DNA from: Actinomycetes bacterium
GTDB taxonomy: Bacteria; Actinomycetota; Acidimicrobiia; Acidimicrobiales; JAMCPL01
DNA: 5,595 bases
Reading direction: 5' to 3'
NCBI GenBank assembly: GCA_021846725.1
Contig: JAJZWK010000091.1
Coordinates: 1 to 5,595 of the forward strand
A program made the translations under genes and the position numbers. Below are positions 1 through 5,595 of this stretch, piece by piece. Numbering within the stretch: position 1 is the stretch's first letter; the number at the start of each line of letters is the position of its first letter. Below the pieces are notes generated by a model. It saw only the letters and a list, made by a program, of their open reading frames with translations. It ran no database searches and was not told the origin of the DNA.

Positions 1-766
1 CACCATGACCAGCCATAATCTCTTTGGCTCTTCTAATCAACTCCAGCCGAGACATTCCGACATGCAATACGCCAAATAGCTCCGATACCGCCTGCTCGAC
101 TATATGGATACTCTCCTCCAGGGCAAATATTTCTCTGGTGGATTTTACCGTCCGTAAATCCAACATCAGGTCATCTATCTCCACCAGACGAGAATTTGTG
201 ATACCAGCCGCTTCAAGCATGCTTGTAAGGTAGTAGGGACAAGTAGACTCTATCCCTATCTTTGCTTCACTCGTCTGTATTTCATTTATACTTGCTTCAT
301 CTGCACCTACTCTACCTACAACAACCTCGTCAGTCATTTTCTCGTCAGACTGTGTAACACCTGCATCTATGCCATCTGTATCAGCATCGCCGATATCCGA
401 CCCAGCCGAAGCACTGCCATATATCTGGCCAGCTACGTGATCCACGATCTTTCGCAGCTCTACCTCTGCACCTGACCTATCCAAGTACAACAACAGATCG
501 TCCACGCCAAATTGTGCTCCCAGGGTAGAGACGAGCCAGCAGGCCAACATGGTTCGTCCCTTGCTGTCTACACAGAGAGCAACAGGAAACTGGTTTGTAA
601 GTGTGTGGAGTATGGGGTTTCCTGCACTGGGAATCAATGGATATCCAGTTACATAGAAAATATTTTCTGGGGAAGTAAGAATTATCGAACTTATACCAGA
701 CTCTTGCATGTAGTGCAAAGCCTTATCCATCTCAAATCCAAGGGGTAAAAAATCAGCCAAACTCAC
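1..766 (-). CDS. M24/creatinase-fold protein (Xaa-Pro peptidase-like), N-terminal domain only, 3' end beyond window
   Basis: About 255 residues are visible and the frame is still open at base 1. The N-terminal creatinase/prolidase domain is recognisable: an M.ESGISSIILTSPENIFYVTGYP block (split here as residues 20-32 and 33-43), then IGIES about residues 170-174, and the domain-end signature LRTVKSTREI near residue 210, which in this family precedes the pita-bread catalytic domain. That catalytic domain and its metal ligands lie outside, so peptidase, creatinase-like or ectoine-hydrolase-like activity cannot be distinguished. Residues about 115-168 form an acidic, Gly/Ser/Asp-rich insertion where the family normally has a short turn. 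Start: the earliest possible is GTG at 766 (an in-frame TGA lies upstream), but a strong GGGAGG sits only 2 nt away, so TTG at 760 (spacing 8) is a serious alternative; ATG at 730 has no ribosome site. It follows the SDR gene by 131 bp and is probably co-transcribed. Role in the acyl-CoA locus is unknown. Confidence 0.8.
   Translation of the reverse strand, partial: MSLADFLPLGFEMDKALHYMQESGISSIILTSPENIFYVTGYPLIPSAGNPILHTLTNQFPVALCVDSKGRTMLACWLVSTLGAQFGVDDLLLYLDRSGAEVELRKIVDHVAGQIYGSASAGSDIGDADTDGIDAGVTQSDEKMTDEVVVGRVGADEASINEIQTSEAKIGIESTCPYYLTSMLEAAGITNSRLVEIDDLMLDLRTVKSTREIFALEESIHIVEQAVSELFGVLHVGMSRLELIRRAKEIMAGHG
263..424 (-). repeat. Acidic low-complexity insertion inside the M24 protein
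   Basis: Codes for roughly residues 115-168, with many Gly, Asp, Ala, Ser and Glu and almost no bulky hydrophobic or aromatic residues. It separates the AGQ helix end from the IGIES strand of the creatinase N-domain. The DNA is built from recurring short words such as GATGCAGGTG, AGAGTAGG and GATACAGA (coding strand). The same words recur in the AtuA linker at 2109-2258 and partly in the gap at 790-840. The frame stays open throughout, so it is an in-frame expansion and not a disruption. Confidence 0.5.
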
Positions 767-768
767 AA

Positions 769-774
769 CCTCCC
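769..774 (-). promoter_or_regulatory. Ribosome binding site for the M24 gene (decides start)
   Basis: GGGAGG on the minus strand is a near-perfect Shine-Dalgarno core. It is 2 nt from GTG at 766, which is too close for a typical site, and 8 nt from the in-frame TTG at 760. The real start may therefore be TTG, shortening the protein by two residues. Confidence 0.6.
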
Positions 775-827
775 AAGTACTGCCTGCTCACTTGCTGCAC
801 CTAGCCATACTACTGTTCCTCTTACTC

Positions 828-878
828 TTACTATGCCATTCCCGCTATGCCTTACTATTACTATGCCCTACTATGCCC
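828..878 (-). repeat. GGCATAGTA short-repeat cluster in the SDR-M24 gap
   Basis: The plus-strand heptamer CTATGCC occurs four times, at 831-837, 845-851, 861-867 and 871-877. The last two belong to a perfect tandem pair of the 10-mer TACTATGCCC (859-868 and 869-878). On the transcribed strand the unit reads GGGCATAGTA, with AGTA/AGAGTA spacers. The tract is untranslated: all minus-strand frames carry stops. It has no convincing hairpin plus T-tract, so I do not call it a terminator. The gap 767-897 holds nothing else except the M24 ribosome site. Confidence 0.75.
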
Positions 879-897
879 TGCTGCTCTCCTTATTGTA

Positions 898-1641
898 CTA
901 CCTGGCCACCCACCCACCGTCGACCAGAAGGTCGGTTCCGGTAATAAATGAAGCAGAGGTACCAGCCAAAAAACATACCGCTTCAGCTATTTCGGCAGGA
1001 TCAGCCCAACGCCCAAGCGCCTGTTCCGCTTCACGCTCGGCTTTCACTTCATCGAAAGACATACCGATACGATCAGCCTCTATAGAGATATCCCCACGTA
1101 ACATTGCTGTATCCACAGAACCCGGGCTAACAGAATTCACCCGTATCCCGTAAGGAGCAAGCTCCCAAGCCAGAGCTCTGACCATAGAGATAATTGCACC
1201 CTTGGTGGCACCATAGAGCGCATGATCCGTCTGACCAACATGACCAGAGACTGATGCCATACATACAATAGAGCCTCCTCCGGTTCGCTGCATGACCGGA
1301 ATTGCGTGTTTGCACATCAAGAACGTTCCTCCCAAATTAACGTCTACTACACGACGATATTCCTCCCACAATATTTCATGAAATGGCTTGACCAGGACAA
1401 TACCAGCCACGTTGGCCAATACGTCCAACCGTCCGAATTCCGACTCCACGCTAGTCAGCACCTCGGCCACCAAACCCTCATCTGATACGTCACACTGAAT
1501 ATATTTTCCAAACTCGAAATGACCTATGTCCTGAACATCAATCGCAACAACTCTATAGTCCAGTGCGTGTAATTGACGGGCAACAGCAAGTCCTATGCCC
1601 TGAGCCGCTCCAGTTACTATCGCAACCCTTTTACTGTCCAT
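898..1641 (-). CDS. Short-chain dehydrogenase/reductase (classical SDR, NAD-type)
   Basis: A complete 247-residue classical SDR, normal length for the family. Visible motifs: nucleotide-binding TGAAQGIG at residues 10-17, Asp35 at the end of the second strand (favours NAD over NADP), CDVSD at 50-54, NVAG at 77-80 (a variant of NNAG), structural Asn102, catalytic Ser130, Tyr143 and Lys147 in YGATK, PGSVDT after the sixth strand, and C-terminal ITGTDLLVDGGW. It should oxidise or reduce a hydroxy/keto group, probably on a hydroxyacyl or alcohol intermediate of the locus; AtuB and AtuG of the terpene pathway are also SDRs, but family sequence alone does not identify substrate. ATG at 1641 is the only credible start because an in-frame TAA lies three codons upstream. 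Its start lies inside a 17-bp tandem duplication, and its best upstream GGAG is displaced to 20 nt away, leaving only a weak AAAAGA close by. Confidence 0.95.
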   Translation of the reverse strand: MDSKRVAIVTGAAQGIGLAVARQLHALDYRVVAIDVQDIGHFEFGKYIQCDVSDEGLVAEVLTSVESEFGRLDVLANVAGIVLVKPFHEILWEEYRRVVDVNLGGTFLMCKHAIPVMQRTGGGSIVCMASVSGHVGQTDHALYGATKGAIISMVRALAWELAPYGIRVNSVSPGSVDTAMLRGDISIEADRIGMSFDEVKAEREAEQALGRWADPAEIAEAVCFLAGTSASFITGTDLLVDGGWVAR

Positions 1642-1662
1642 TATCTTTTACTATCCATTATC
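1629..1662 (-). repeat. 17-bp tandem duplication spanning the SDR start codon
   Basis: On the minus strand GATAATGGATAGTAAAA (1662-1646) is followed directly by GATAATGGACAGTAAAA (1645-1629), 16 of 17 bases identical. Each copy contains an ATG followed by codons for Asp-Ser-Lys. Since 17 is not a multiple of three, the two ATGs lie in different frames. The upstream copy keeps the GGAG ribosome site (1662-1665), the downstream copy starts the real SDR protein. Confidence 0.95.
1641..1658 (-). other. Five-codon mini-ORF (MDSKR) overlapping the SDR start
   Basis: ATG at 1658 reads Met-Asp-Ser-Lys-Arg then TAA at 1643-1641. The stop shares one base with the SDR start (TAATG). GGAG lies 3 nt upstream of this ATG, so ribosomes may initiate here and re-initiate on the SDR gene. 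The peptide duplicates the first five residues of the SDR because it arises from the 17-bp duplication. Translation of it is inference. Confidence 0.4.
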
Positions 1663-1788
1663 TCCACAAAACATATCTTCTTCAGCTATATCCCTAGAAG
1701 TAGCCGGATAAGGTATTTCAGACGACAACCAGCATATATTTGGAGTAGCGGTAATGACTACAGGCTTTCCAACTGTACTATAGGTCAA
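1651..1788 (-). pseudogene. Probable N-terminal remnant of a BKACE/DUF849 (3-keto-5-aminohexanoate cleavage family) gene
   Basis: A 45-codon open frame begins with TTG at 1788, overlapping the AtuA stop (TTGA), and ends at TAG 1653-1651. It contains GKPVVITATPN near its start, then IPYPATSRDIAEED and a Cys-x-x-x-Gly at the end. From memory this follows the N-terminal pattern of DUF849/BKACE proteins: PVIITxAxN, then PxxPxTPxEIAEEAxxCxxAG, which lines up over nearly its whole length. Intact members are near 270-300 residues and continue into a barrel with zinc-binding histidines, none of which is here. The match stops at the 17-bp duplication, consistent with a deletion end point. The frame is also that of the SDR, separated from it by TAG TAA AAG ATA. 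The alternative is that it is a chance open gap; the amino-acid composition and motif order argue against that. Confidence 0.4.
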
Positions 1789-3656
1789 TCTAAAAACCGC
1801 TCAGGTATCTCTACGATCCTGGAACGGAACCACTCGCCAAGGGACTTGGCTTGCGGATCCTGCCTGGTAGAAGAGGCTACACCCTCTTGTAGGAGTCCCC
1901 GGATCACAAAGTTTACAGCATTCAAATTGGGAAGGGGATAACGATCCACTTGAAGATCTTTAGCCTCATCCAGTAGCTCCTTGATTCTGGATACTGTCAA
2001 TTCCGATTCAAGCCATAGATACTCGTCATGACTGCGTGCCCAGAACCCAACGTTGGCGTTTGGCCCCTTGTCGCCAGAACGCGCACCGGCTACTGTCCCA
2101 AGCGGAAGTTTCCTGACAGGATGATCACCTACATCAGTGCTACCGTATGCACCTTCACCCCTTTTCTCTGTATCTGCTCTTCCAGTCGAACCATCAGCGA
2201 CACCGATCTCACCACCTGCATCCTCTCCTACTCTAGCAACACCTACCGACATTGCCTGCATTTTCTCAGTTTCTGCAAGTGGCATGGTATTCTCCGGCAA
2301 GATTGGCACCTCTTCAACAGTACCATCGTAATGAACGACCTTTTGGCTGACCCATCGTGGTTCGACCAAAGCAGGCCAGTAGATTCCATAGGCAGATGCC
2401 TCCCTGGGAATAGTAGTAAAATACAGACCGGGATAACTCGCCAAAGCGATCTCTATGGCTTTGGATGAAAACGCTCTACCTACCTTCTTGGCATCTTTGT
2501 CTTTTACCGTAATACGGAATTCAGCACAAATCTGATTGTCGCCAGAAAAGTCAGGATGTTCACAGCTTACAAGTCTCATATCGAGCTCATCGAAATCTTC
2601 TGGGTGTCCAATCTCATGGAGTACAGTGCGTCTCACCAAATCTGCCTTCTTGTCGATATCCAATCCTGTCAACACGCAACTGACGCTATTTCTCCATCCC
2701 CCCAAGAGGTTTATACAAACTTTGAGCGTATCTGGCGATGGGAATCCCTTCACCCCACTTATTGCCACACGATTATCCCCGACATCCTCCAAATGAATAG
2801 TAGAAAAGTCAGCAACTGCATCTGGATTCGCATAGCATGGCCCTGCAATCTCATAGAGCAACTGAGCGGTAACGGTTCCCACAGATACAAGTCCACCGGT
2901 ATTCTCATGCTTGGTAATGACCGAGCTACCATCATCTGCAATCTCAGCTATAGGAAATCCGGGATGCTCCAAGCCAGGAACCTCTTGGAAGAAGGCATAA
3001 TTTCCTCCAGTTGCCTGAGTGCCGCATTCTATGACATGGCCTGCCACCACAGCTCCAGCAAGCCTGTCCCAATCTTCGCGTCCCCACCCATGCCACCATG
3101 CCGCAGGACCTACGACCAAGGAAGCATCGGTCACCCTTCCCGTCACCACGATGTCGGCACCTCGCGAGAGCGCCGATACAATACCAGATGCACCCAAATA
3201 AGCATTAGCAGTGACAGGGGGGTTTGTCTTGATGTCCAATGGCTTCCCGGTATCCAGATGAGAAAGAGAATTGCCAGACTGTACAATCGACTCCACGGAA
3301 GGAAGAATATCGTCCCCTTCCACGTAGGACACCTTGGCATCCACACCAATTCTTTTCGCCAACTCAGCAATCGCATTAGCCAACCCAGCAGGATTCAAAC
3401 CACCGGCATTGGTAACTACTTTGATACCCCGTTCCATACACGTACTGAGTATTTCCTCCATCTGTGTCAGGAATGTAGTAGCATACCCCTTGCTCGAATC
3501 CTTGCTTTTCAGCTTCCAGAGAATAAGCATGGTCAATTCAGCCAGGTAATCACCGGTCAGAAAATCTATCTCACCACCTTTCACCATTTCTGCTGCTGCA
3601 GCCACACGGTCTCCATAGAAACCTGAACAATTCGCTATACGTACCGGCCTATTCAC
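1785..3656 (-). CDS. AtuA/DUF1446-family protein (acyclic terpene utilisation type)
   Basis: A full-length 623-residue protein. Residues about 6-460 are the DUF1446 core: RIANCSGFYGDR near the N-terminus, DFLTGDYLAELTM at about 31-43, TNAGGLNPAG, GADIVVTGRVTDASL and ATGGNYAFFQEV. Residues from about 517 form the C-terminal AtuA-type domain with the signature ARSGDKGPNANVGFW. The two are joined by a roughly 50-residue low-complexity linker (about 466-516). AtuA is required for citronellol/geraniol growth in pseudomonads and the family is often beside acyl-CoA carboxylase genes, but its reaction is not established to my knowledge. Here it follows a carboxylase alpha subunit by 106 bp, so both likely act on the same acyl-CoA route. 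GTG at 3656 is the start: AAGGTGG lies 4 nt upstream and an in-frame TAA lies 12 nt upstream, so no earlier start exists. Cytoplasmic; no signal peptide or membrane segment seen. Confidence 0.92.
   Translation of the reverse strand: MNRPVRIANCSGFYGDRVAAAAEMVKGGEIDFLTGDYLAELTMLILWKLKSKDSSKGYATTFLTQMEEILSTCMERGIKVVTNAGGLNPAGLANAIAELAKRIGVDAKVSYVEGDDILPSVESIVQSGNSLSHLDTGKPLDIKTNPPVTANAYLGASGIVSALSRGADIVVTGRVTDASLVVGPAAWWHGWGREDWDRLAGAVVAGHVIECGTQATGGNYAFFQEVPGLEHPGFPIAEIADDGSSVITKHENTGGLVSVGTVTAQLLYEIAGPCYANPDAVADFSTIHLEDVGDNRVAISGVKGFPSPDTLKVCINLLGGWRNSVSCVLTGLDIDKKADLVRRTVLHEIGHPEDFDELDMRLVSCEHPDFSGDNQICAEFRITVKDKDAKKVGRAFSSKAIEIALASYPGLYFTTIPREASAYGIYWPALVEPRWVSQKVVHYDGTVEEVPILPENTMPLAETEKMQAMSVGVARVGEDAGGEIGVADGSTGRADTEKRGEGAYGSTDVGDHPVRKLPLGTVAGARSGDKGPNANVGFWARSHDEYLWLESELTVSRIKELLDEAKDLQVDRYPLPNLNAVNFVIRGLLQEGVASSTRQDPQAKSLGEWFRSRIVEIPERFLD
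2109..2258 (-). repeat. Gly/Asp/Glu-rich interdomain linker expansion in the AtuA-family protein
   Basis: Codes for about residues 467-516, between the DUF1446 core and the LPLGTVAGARSGDKG domain. It is rich in Gly, Asp, Glu, Ala, Val and Thr with no predicted core. DNA words GATGCAGGTG (plus strand 2213-2222), CCTACTCTA (2227-2235, plus strand) and CATTTTCTC (2259-2267, plus strand, just past the edge) all recur in the M24 insertion at 358-367, 306-314 and 335-343. Confidence 0.45.
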
Positions 3657-3762
3657 TTTACCACCTTACTTATTATCTGATATCACTTAACAGCACATCT
3701 AAAATTCCACCCCATCACGAATCTTACCCCTATGACACTATTGAGCCATACCCATACAGAAA
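3657..3762 (-). other. Carboxylase-AtuA intergenic gap
   Basis: This 106-bp gap carries stops in all three minus-strand frames. I see no clear -10/-35 pair, no hairpin with a T-tract and no recognisable coding remnant. Its downstream end holds the AtuA ribosome site. Absence of a terminator supports read-through from the carboxylase gene. Confidence 0.6.
3661..3667 (-). promoter_or_regulatory. Ribosome binding site for the AtuA-family gene
   Basis: AAGGTGG on the minus strand, 4 nt before GTG 3656 (7 nt from the AAGG part). It supports the GTG start, which is also the earliest possible one in the frame. Confidence 0.7.
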
Positions 3763-5595
3763 TTATTCATCATCTGAGACTACAGCGAGAATTTTACCTG
3801 CCTCGACCTGATCTCCAACCCCGACGTACAACGAAGTAACCTGTCCTTCAGAGGGAGAACGCACTTCGTGTTCCATCTTCATCGCCTCCAAAACAAACAG
3901 CAACTCCCCCTCCTTCACATGCTGACCTTCAACGACAAGTACCTTGATGACTGTCCCCGGGAGCGGAGCATCCAGGGAACCCACCTCCAATTCATGTGTA
4001 CTACTCGGGAAACGCTCCGACTCCTTGAACACCACAGAGCCTTCAAAACTATCTACATAGATATTATGTACTACCGAATCCTCTATGCAGCCACCGATGG
4101 AGCCAATCAGATGATCTTTGGTATCTATATCTATGTCCACGTCAAAGCGCTGCAACACTCCATTGTATTCGAGTACAACTAATTCAGGGGTAGCAGATAC
4201 ATACAATATATCTTCCCTCTTATCGCCCTCTATAAAGAGATCGGCATGGCGACCATAGCGGTCGAATTCGTACCCGACCGAGATCGTATTGCCATCGCTG
4301 CTTTCAAGGGTCGTAGACTGTGGCTGAGTAGATATGTTACGCCATCCTGACGGTACAAGGCGCTGTACCTTGGCATGCTCCCTTCTAAGAGCCTGTCGTG
4401 CCAGTGCTGCTGCAAGAGCGTACAACTCAAGTCGACCTCCATCTACAGCAGATCTTCCAAGCTCCTGAGGAGCATGACGAACCAAGAAACCAGTATCTAT
4501 CTTCCCCTCGATCATCTCCGGATGATTGAGGATCGCAATCAACAGATCTCGGTTGGTGGTAACTCCATGGATTTTGGAACGCTTTAGAGCATCTGCAAGT
4601 ATTTCTATTGCCGTTTCACGTGTATCTGCATACGATATTATCTTGGCAAGCATTGGATCATAAAATGGACTTATCGTAGAACCGCTCTCGACGCCTGAGT
4701 CGACACGTATTCCACGTATATTGGGAACCTCGAAGTGGCGTAGCGTACCCGTAGAAGGCTGCCAATCCTTGGTAGGATCTTCTGCATAAAGCCTTACCTC
4801 TATAGCATGCCCATGTATGGAGGTATCCATTACGGGCAACGGCTGACCTTGGGCTATCTCGAGTTGCAGCCTCACTATATCCACTCCACAGACCAACTCA
4901 GTGACCGGGTGCTCTACCTGGATACGGGTATTTACCTCCAAAAAAGCGAACGACCCATCCTGTAGCAGGATGAACTCAACTGTTCCTGCACCTACATAGC
5001 CGATGGTCTTCGCCGCAGTAACGGCCGCATCACAGAGCGCTTTGCGTAGGTCTGGGCTGACCGCAGGAGATGGGCTCTCTTCAATAATCTTTTGGTGCCT
5101 TCTTTGAATCGAGCATTCGCGTTCATTCAAATGGATTACATTGCCATGACTGTCCCCCACTATCTGGACCTCTATGTGCCTCGGGTCGATAGCATAAGGT
5201 TCGAGAAATACCGTTCCATCACCAAATGCTGAGGTGGCTTCCCTGATAGCCGATTTGACGGACTCGACCAAGTCCTCGGAATTCTCTACCACACGCATGC
5301 CTCGCCCACCGCCACCAGCCGATGCCTTTACCAGAACTGGCCAAGTCAGATGAGCGGACCGTGCAATCAGATCGCCTACGAAATCCGAGTTGTCAAGTTC
5401 CTCTGTGGACTGCACTCCAATCGTAACTGTCGGCAATACCGGTACTCCCGCCTTGGACATGGTATCTTTTGCCGCAAGTTTTGAACCCATGGCGGATATG
5501 ACCTCAGGTGATGGTCCGACGAAAGTAATTCCTGCATCACGGCATGCTGATGCAAAACGGGCATCTTCAGAGAGAAAACCGTATCCCGGATGTAT
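3763..5595 (-). CDS. Acyl-CoA carboxylase alpha subunit (biotin carboxylase + biotin carrier), 5' end beyond window
   Basis: 610 residues are visible and the frame is open at 5595; about 75-80 N-terminal residues are missing by comparison with E. coli AccC. Order (visible numbering): HPGYGFLSE at 2-10 ending the pre-ATP-grasp domain; MGSK at 36-39; glycine-rich ATP loop KASAGGGGRGM at 90-100; ERECSIQRRHQK at 158-169; FLEVNTRIQVEHPVTE at about 218-233 with the ligands Glu220, Asn222, Arg224 and Glu228; EVRLYAEDP at about 266-274 with the Arg equivalent to catalytic R338; the biotin carboxylase C-domain to about 385; a BT-type linker domain with PSGWRN; and a biotinyl domain with EAMKM, Lys573, 37 residues before the end. 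It carboxylates its own biotin with ATP and bicarbonate and hands CO2 to a separate beta subunit, not present here. Total length near 690 fits propionyl-, methylcrotonyl- and geranyl-CoA carboxylases alike, so substrate is open. All key residues seen are intact. An initiating ATG at 5490 would cut off the conserved N-domain and is not the start. Confidence 0.96.
   Translation of the reverse strand: MHPGYGFLSEDARFASACRDAGITFVGPSPEVISAMGSKLAAKDTMSKAGVPVLPTVTIGVQSTEELDNSDFVGDLIARSAHLTWPVLVKASAGGGGRGMRVVENSEDLVESVKSAIREATSAFGDGTVFLEPYAIDPRHIEVQIVGDSHGNVIHLNERECSIQRRHQKIIEESPSPAVSPDLRKALCDAAVTAAKTIGYVGAGTVEFILLQDGSFAFLEVNTRIQVEHPVTELVCGVDIVRLQLEIAQGQPLPVMDTSIHGHAIEVRLYAEDPTKDWQPSTGTLRHFEVPNIRGIRVDSGVESGSTISPFYDPMLAKIISYADTRETAIEILADALKRSKIHGVTTNRDLLIAILNHPEMIEGKIDTGFLVRHAPQELGRSAVDGGRLELYALAAALARQALRREHAKVQRLVPSGWRNISTQPQSTTLESSDGNTISVGYEFDRYGRHADLFIEGDKREDILYVSATPELVVLEYNGVLQRFDVDIDIDTKDHLIGSIGGCIEDSVVHNIYVDSFEGSVVFKESERFPSSTHELEVGSLDAPLPGTVIKVLVVEGQHVKEGELLFVLEAMKMEHEVRSPSEGQVTSLYVGVGDQVEAGKILAVVSDDE

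Noticed and set aside
512..748. A 78-codon plus-strand frame at the left end
   Set aside because: Antisense to the creatinase N-domain coding sequence; no family features.
831..877. CRISPR-like array from the four CTATGCC copies
   Set aside because: The repeat unit is 7-10 bp and spacing is 10-16 bp, far below CRISPR repeat and spacer sizes, with no cas genes.
833..1153. A 106-codon plus-strand frame beginning in the CTATGCC repeats
   Set aside because: Most of it is antisense to the SDR C-terminus, its start is repeat-derived, and it has no recognisable domain or good ribosome site.
1573..1941. A 122-codon plus-strand frame over the SDR-AtuA gap
   Set aside because: Overlaps both neighbouring genes antisense and the minus-strand BKACE-like reading explains the gap better.
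2556..3626. A 356-codon open frame on the plus strand
   Set aside because: It lies wholly antisense to the well-supported AtuA-family gene. Its translation is rich in Ser, His, Cys and Arg with no recognisable domain, as expected of a shadow frame.
3657..3762. Promoter or rho-independent terminator between carboxylase and AtuA genes
   Set aside because: I found no convincing -10/-35 pair and no stem-loop followed by a T-tract on the minus strand.
4122..4142. Short GATATAGATA-type tract coding for VDIDID in the carboxylase
   Set aside because: Only a few codons long and within the variable BT linker domain; too short to link to the other low-complexity insertions.

Overview
The window is a bacterial-looking catabolic locus with every supported gene on the minus strand. 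It reads right to left in transcription order: (1) a biotin-dependent acyl-CoA carboxylase alpha subunit (biotin carboxylase plus biotin carrier domain; 5' end beyond base 5595); (2) an AtuA/DUF1446-family protein; (3) a 45-codon open stretch resembling the N-terminus of a beta-keto-acid cleavage enzyme (BKACE/DUF849), which I read as a gene remnant; (4) a classical NAD-type short-chain dehydrogenase/reductase (SDR); (5) the N-terminal part of an M24/creatinase-fold protein that runs off the left end. Gaps between the four main genes are 106, 143 and 131 bases. With one orientation and no convincing terminator between genes, a single operon is likely.

Carboxylase alpha subunit + AtuA + SDR is the gene content expected of an acyclic-terpene (Atu-type) or branched/odd acyl-CoA degradation module. 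In Pseudomonas the atu cluster holds atuA, SDR genes (atuB, atuG) and geranyl-CoA carboxylase (atuC/atuF). The same trio also occurs in general acyl-CoA catabolic clusters, so the substrate cannot be fixed here. The carboxylase beta subunit, acyl-CoA ligase and dehydrogenase are not in the window. The M24 protein has no evident place in that pathway.

The organism is uncertain. Base composition looks mid-range, ATA (Ile) and AGA (Arg) codons are common, and GTG starts are used. The carboxylase carries a PSGWRN..(T/S)QPQ stretch that I associate with actinobacterial-type subunits, but this is a weak hint.

The unusual part lies between and inside the genes. Short purine-rich repeats (on the coding strand) occur in the gaps on both sides of the SDR gene. 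A perfect-but-one 17-bp tandem duplication covers the SDR start codon and creates a five-codon mini-ORF, MDSKR, whose stop overlaps the true start. Two different proteins (M24 and AtuA) carry Gly/Asp/Glu/Ala-rich interdomain insertions that share short DNA words and an EKM..VG..RVG motif. Related words also appear in the untranslated leader of the M24 gene. Together these suggest a small dispersed repeat family that spreads in gaps and in tolerant protein linkers.
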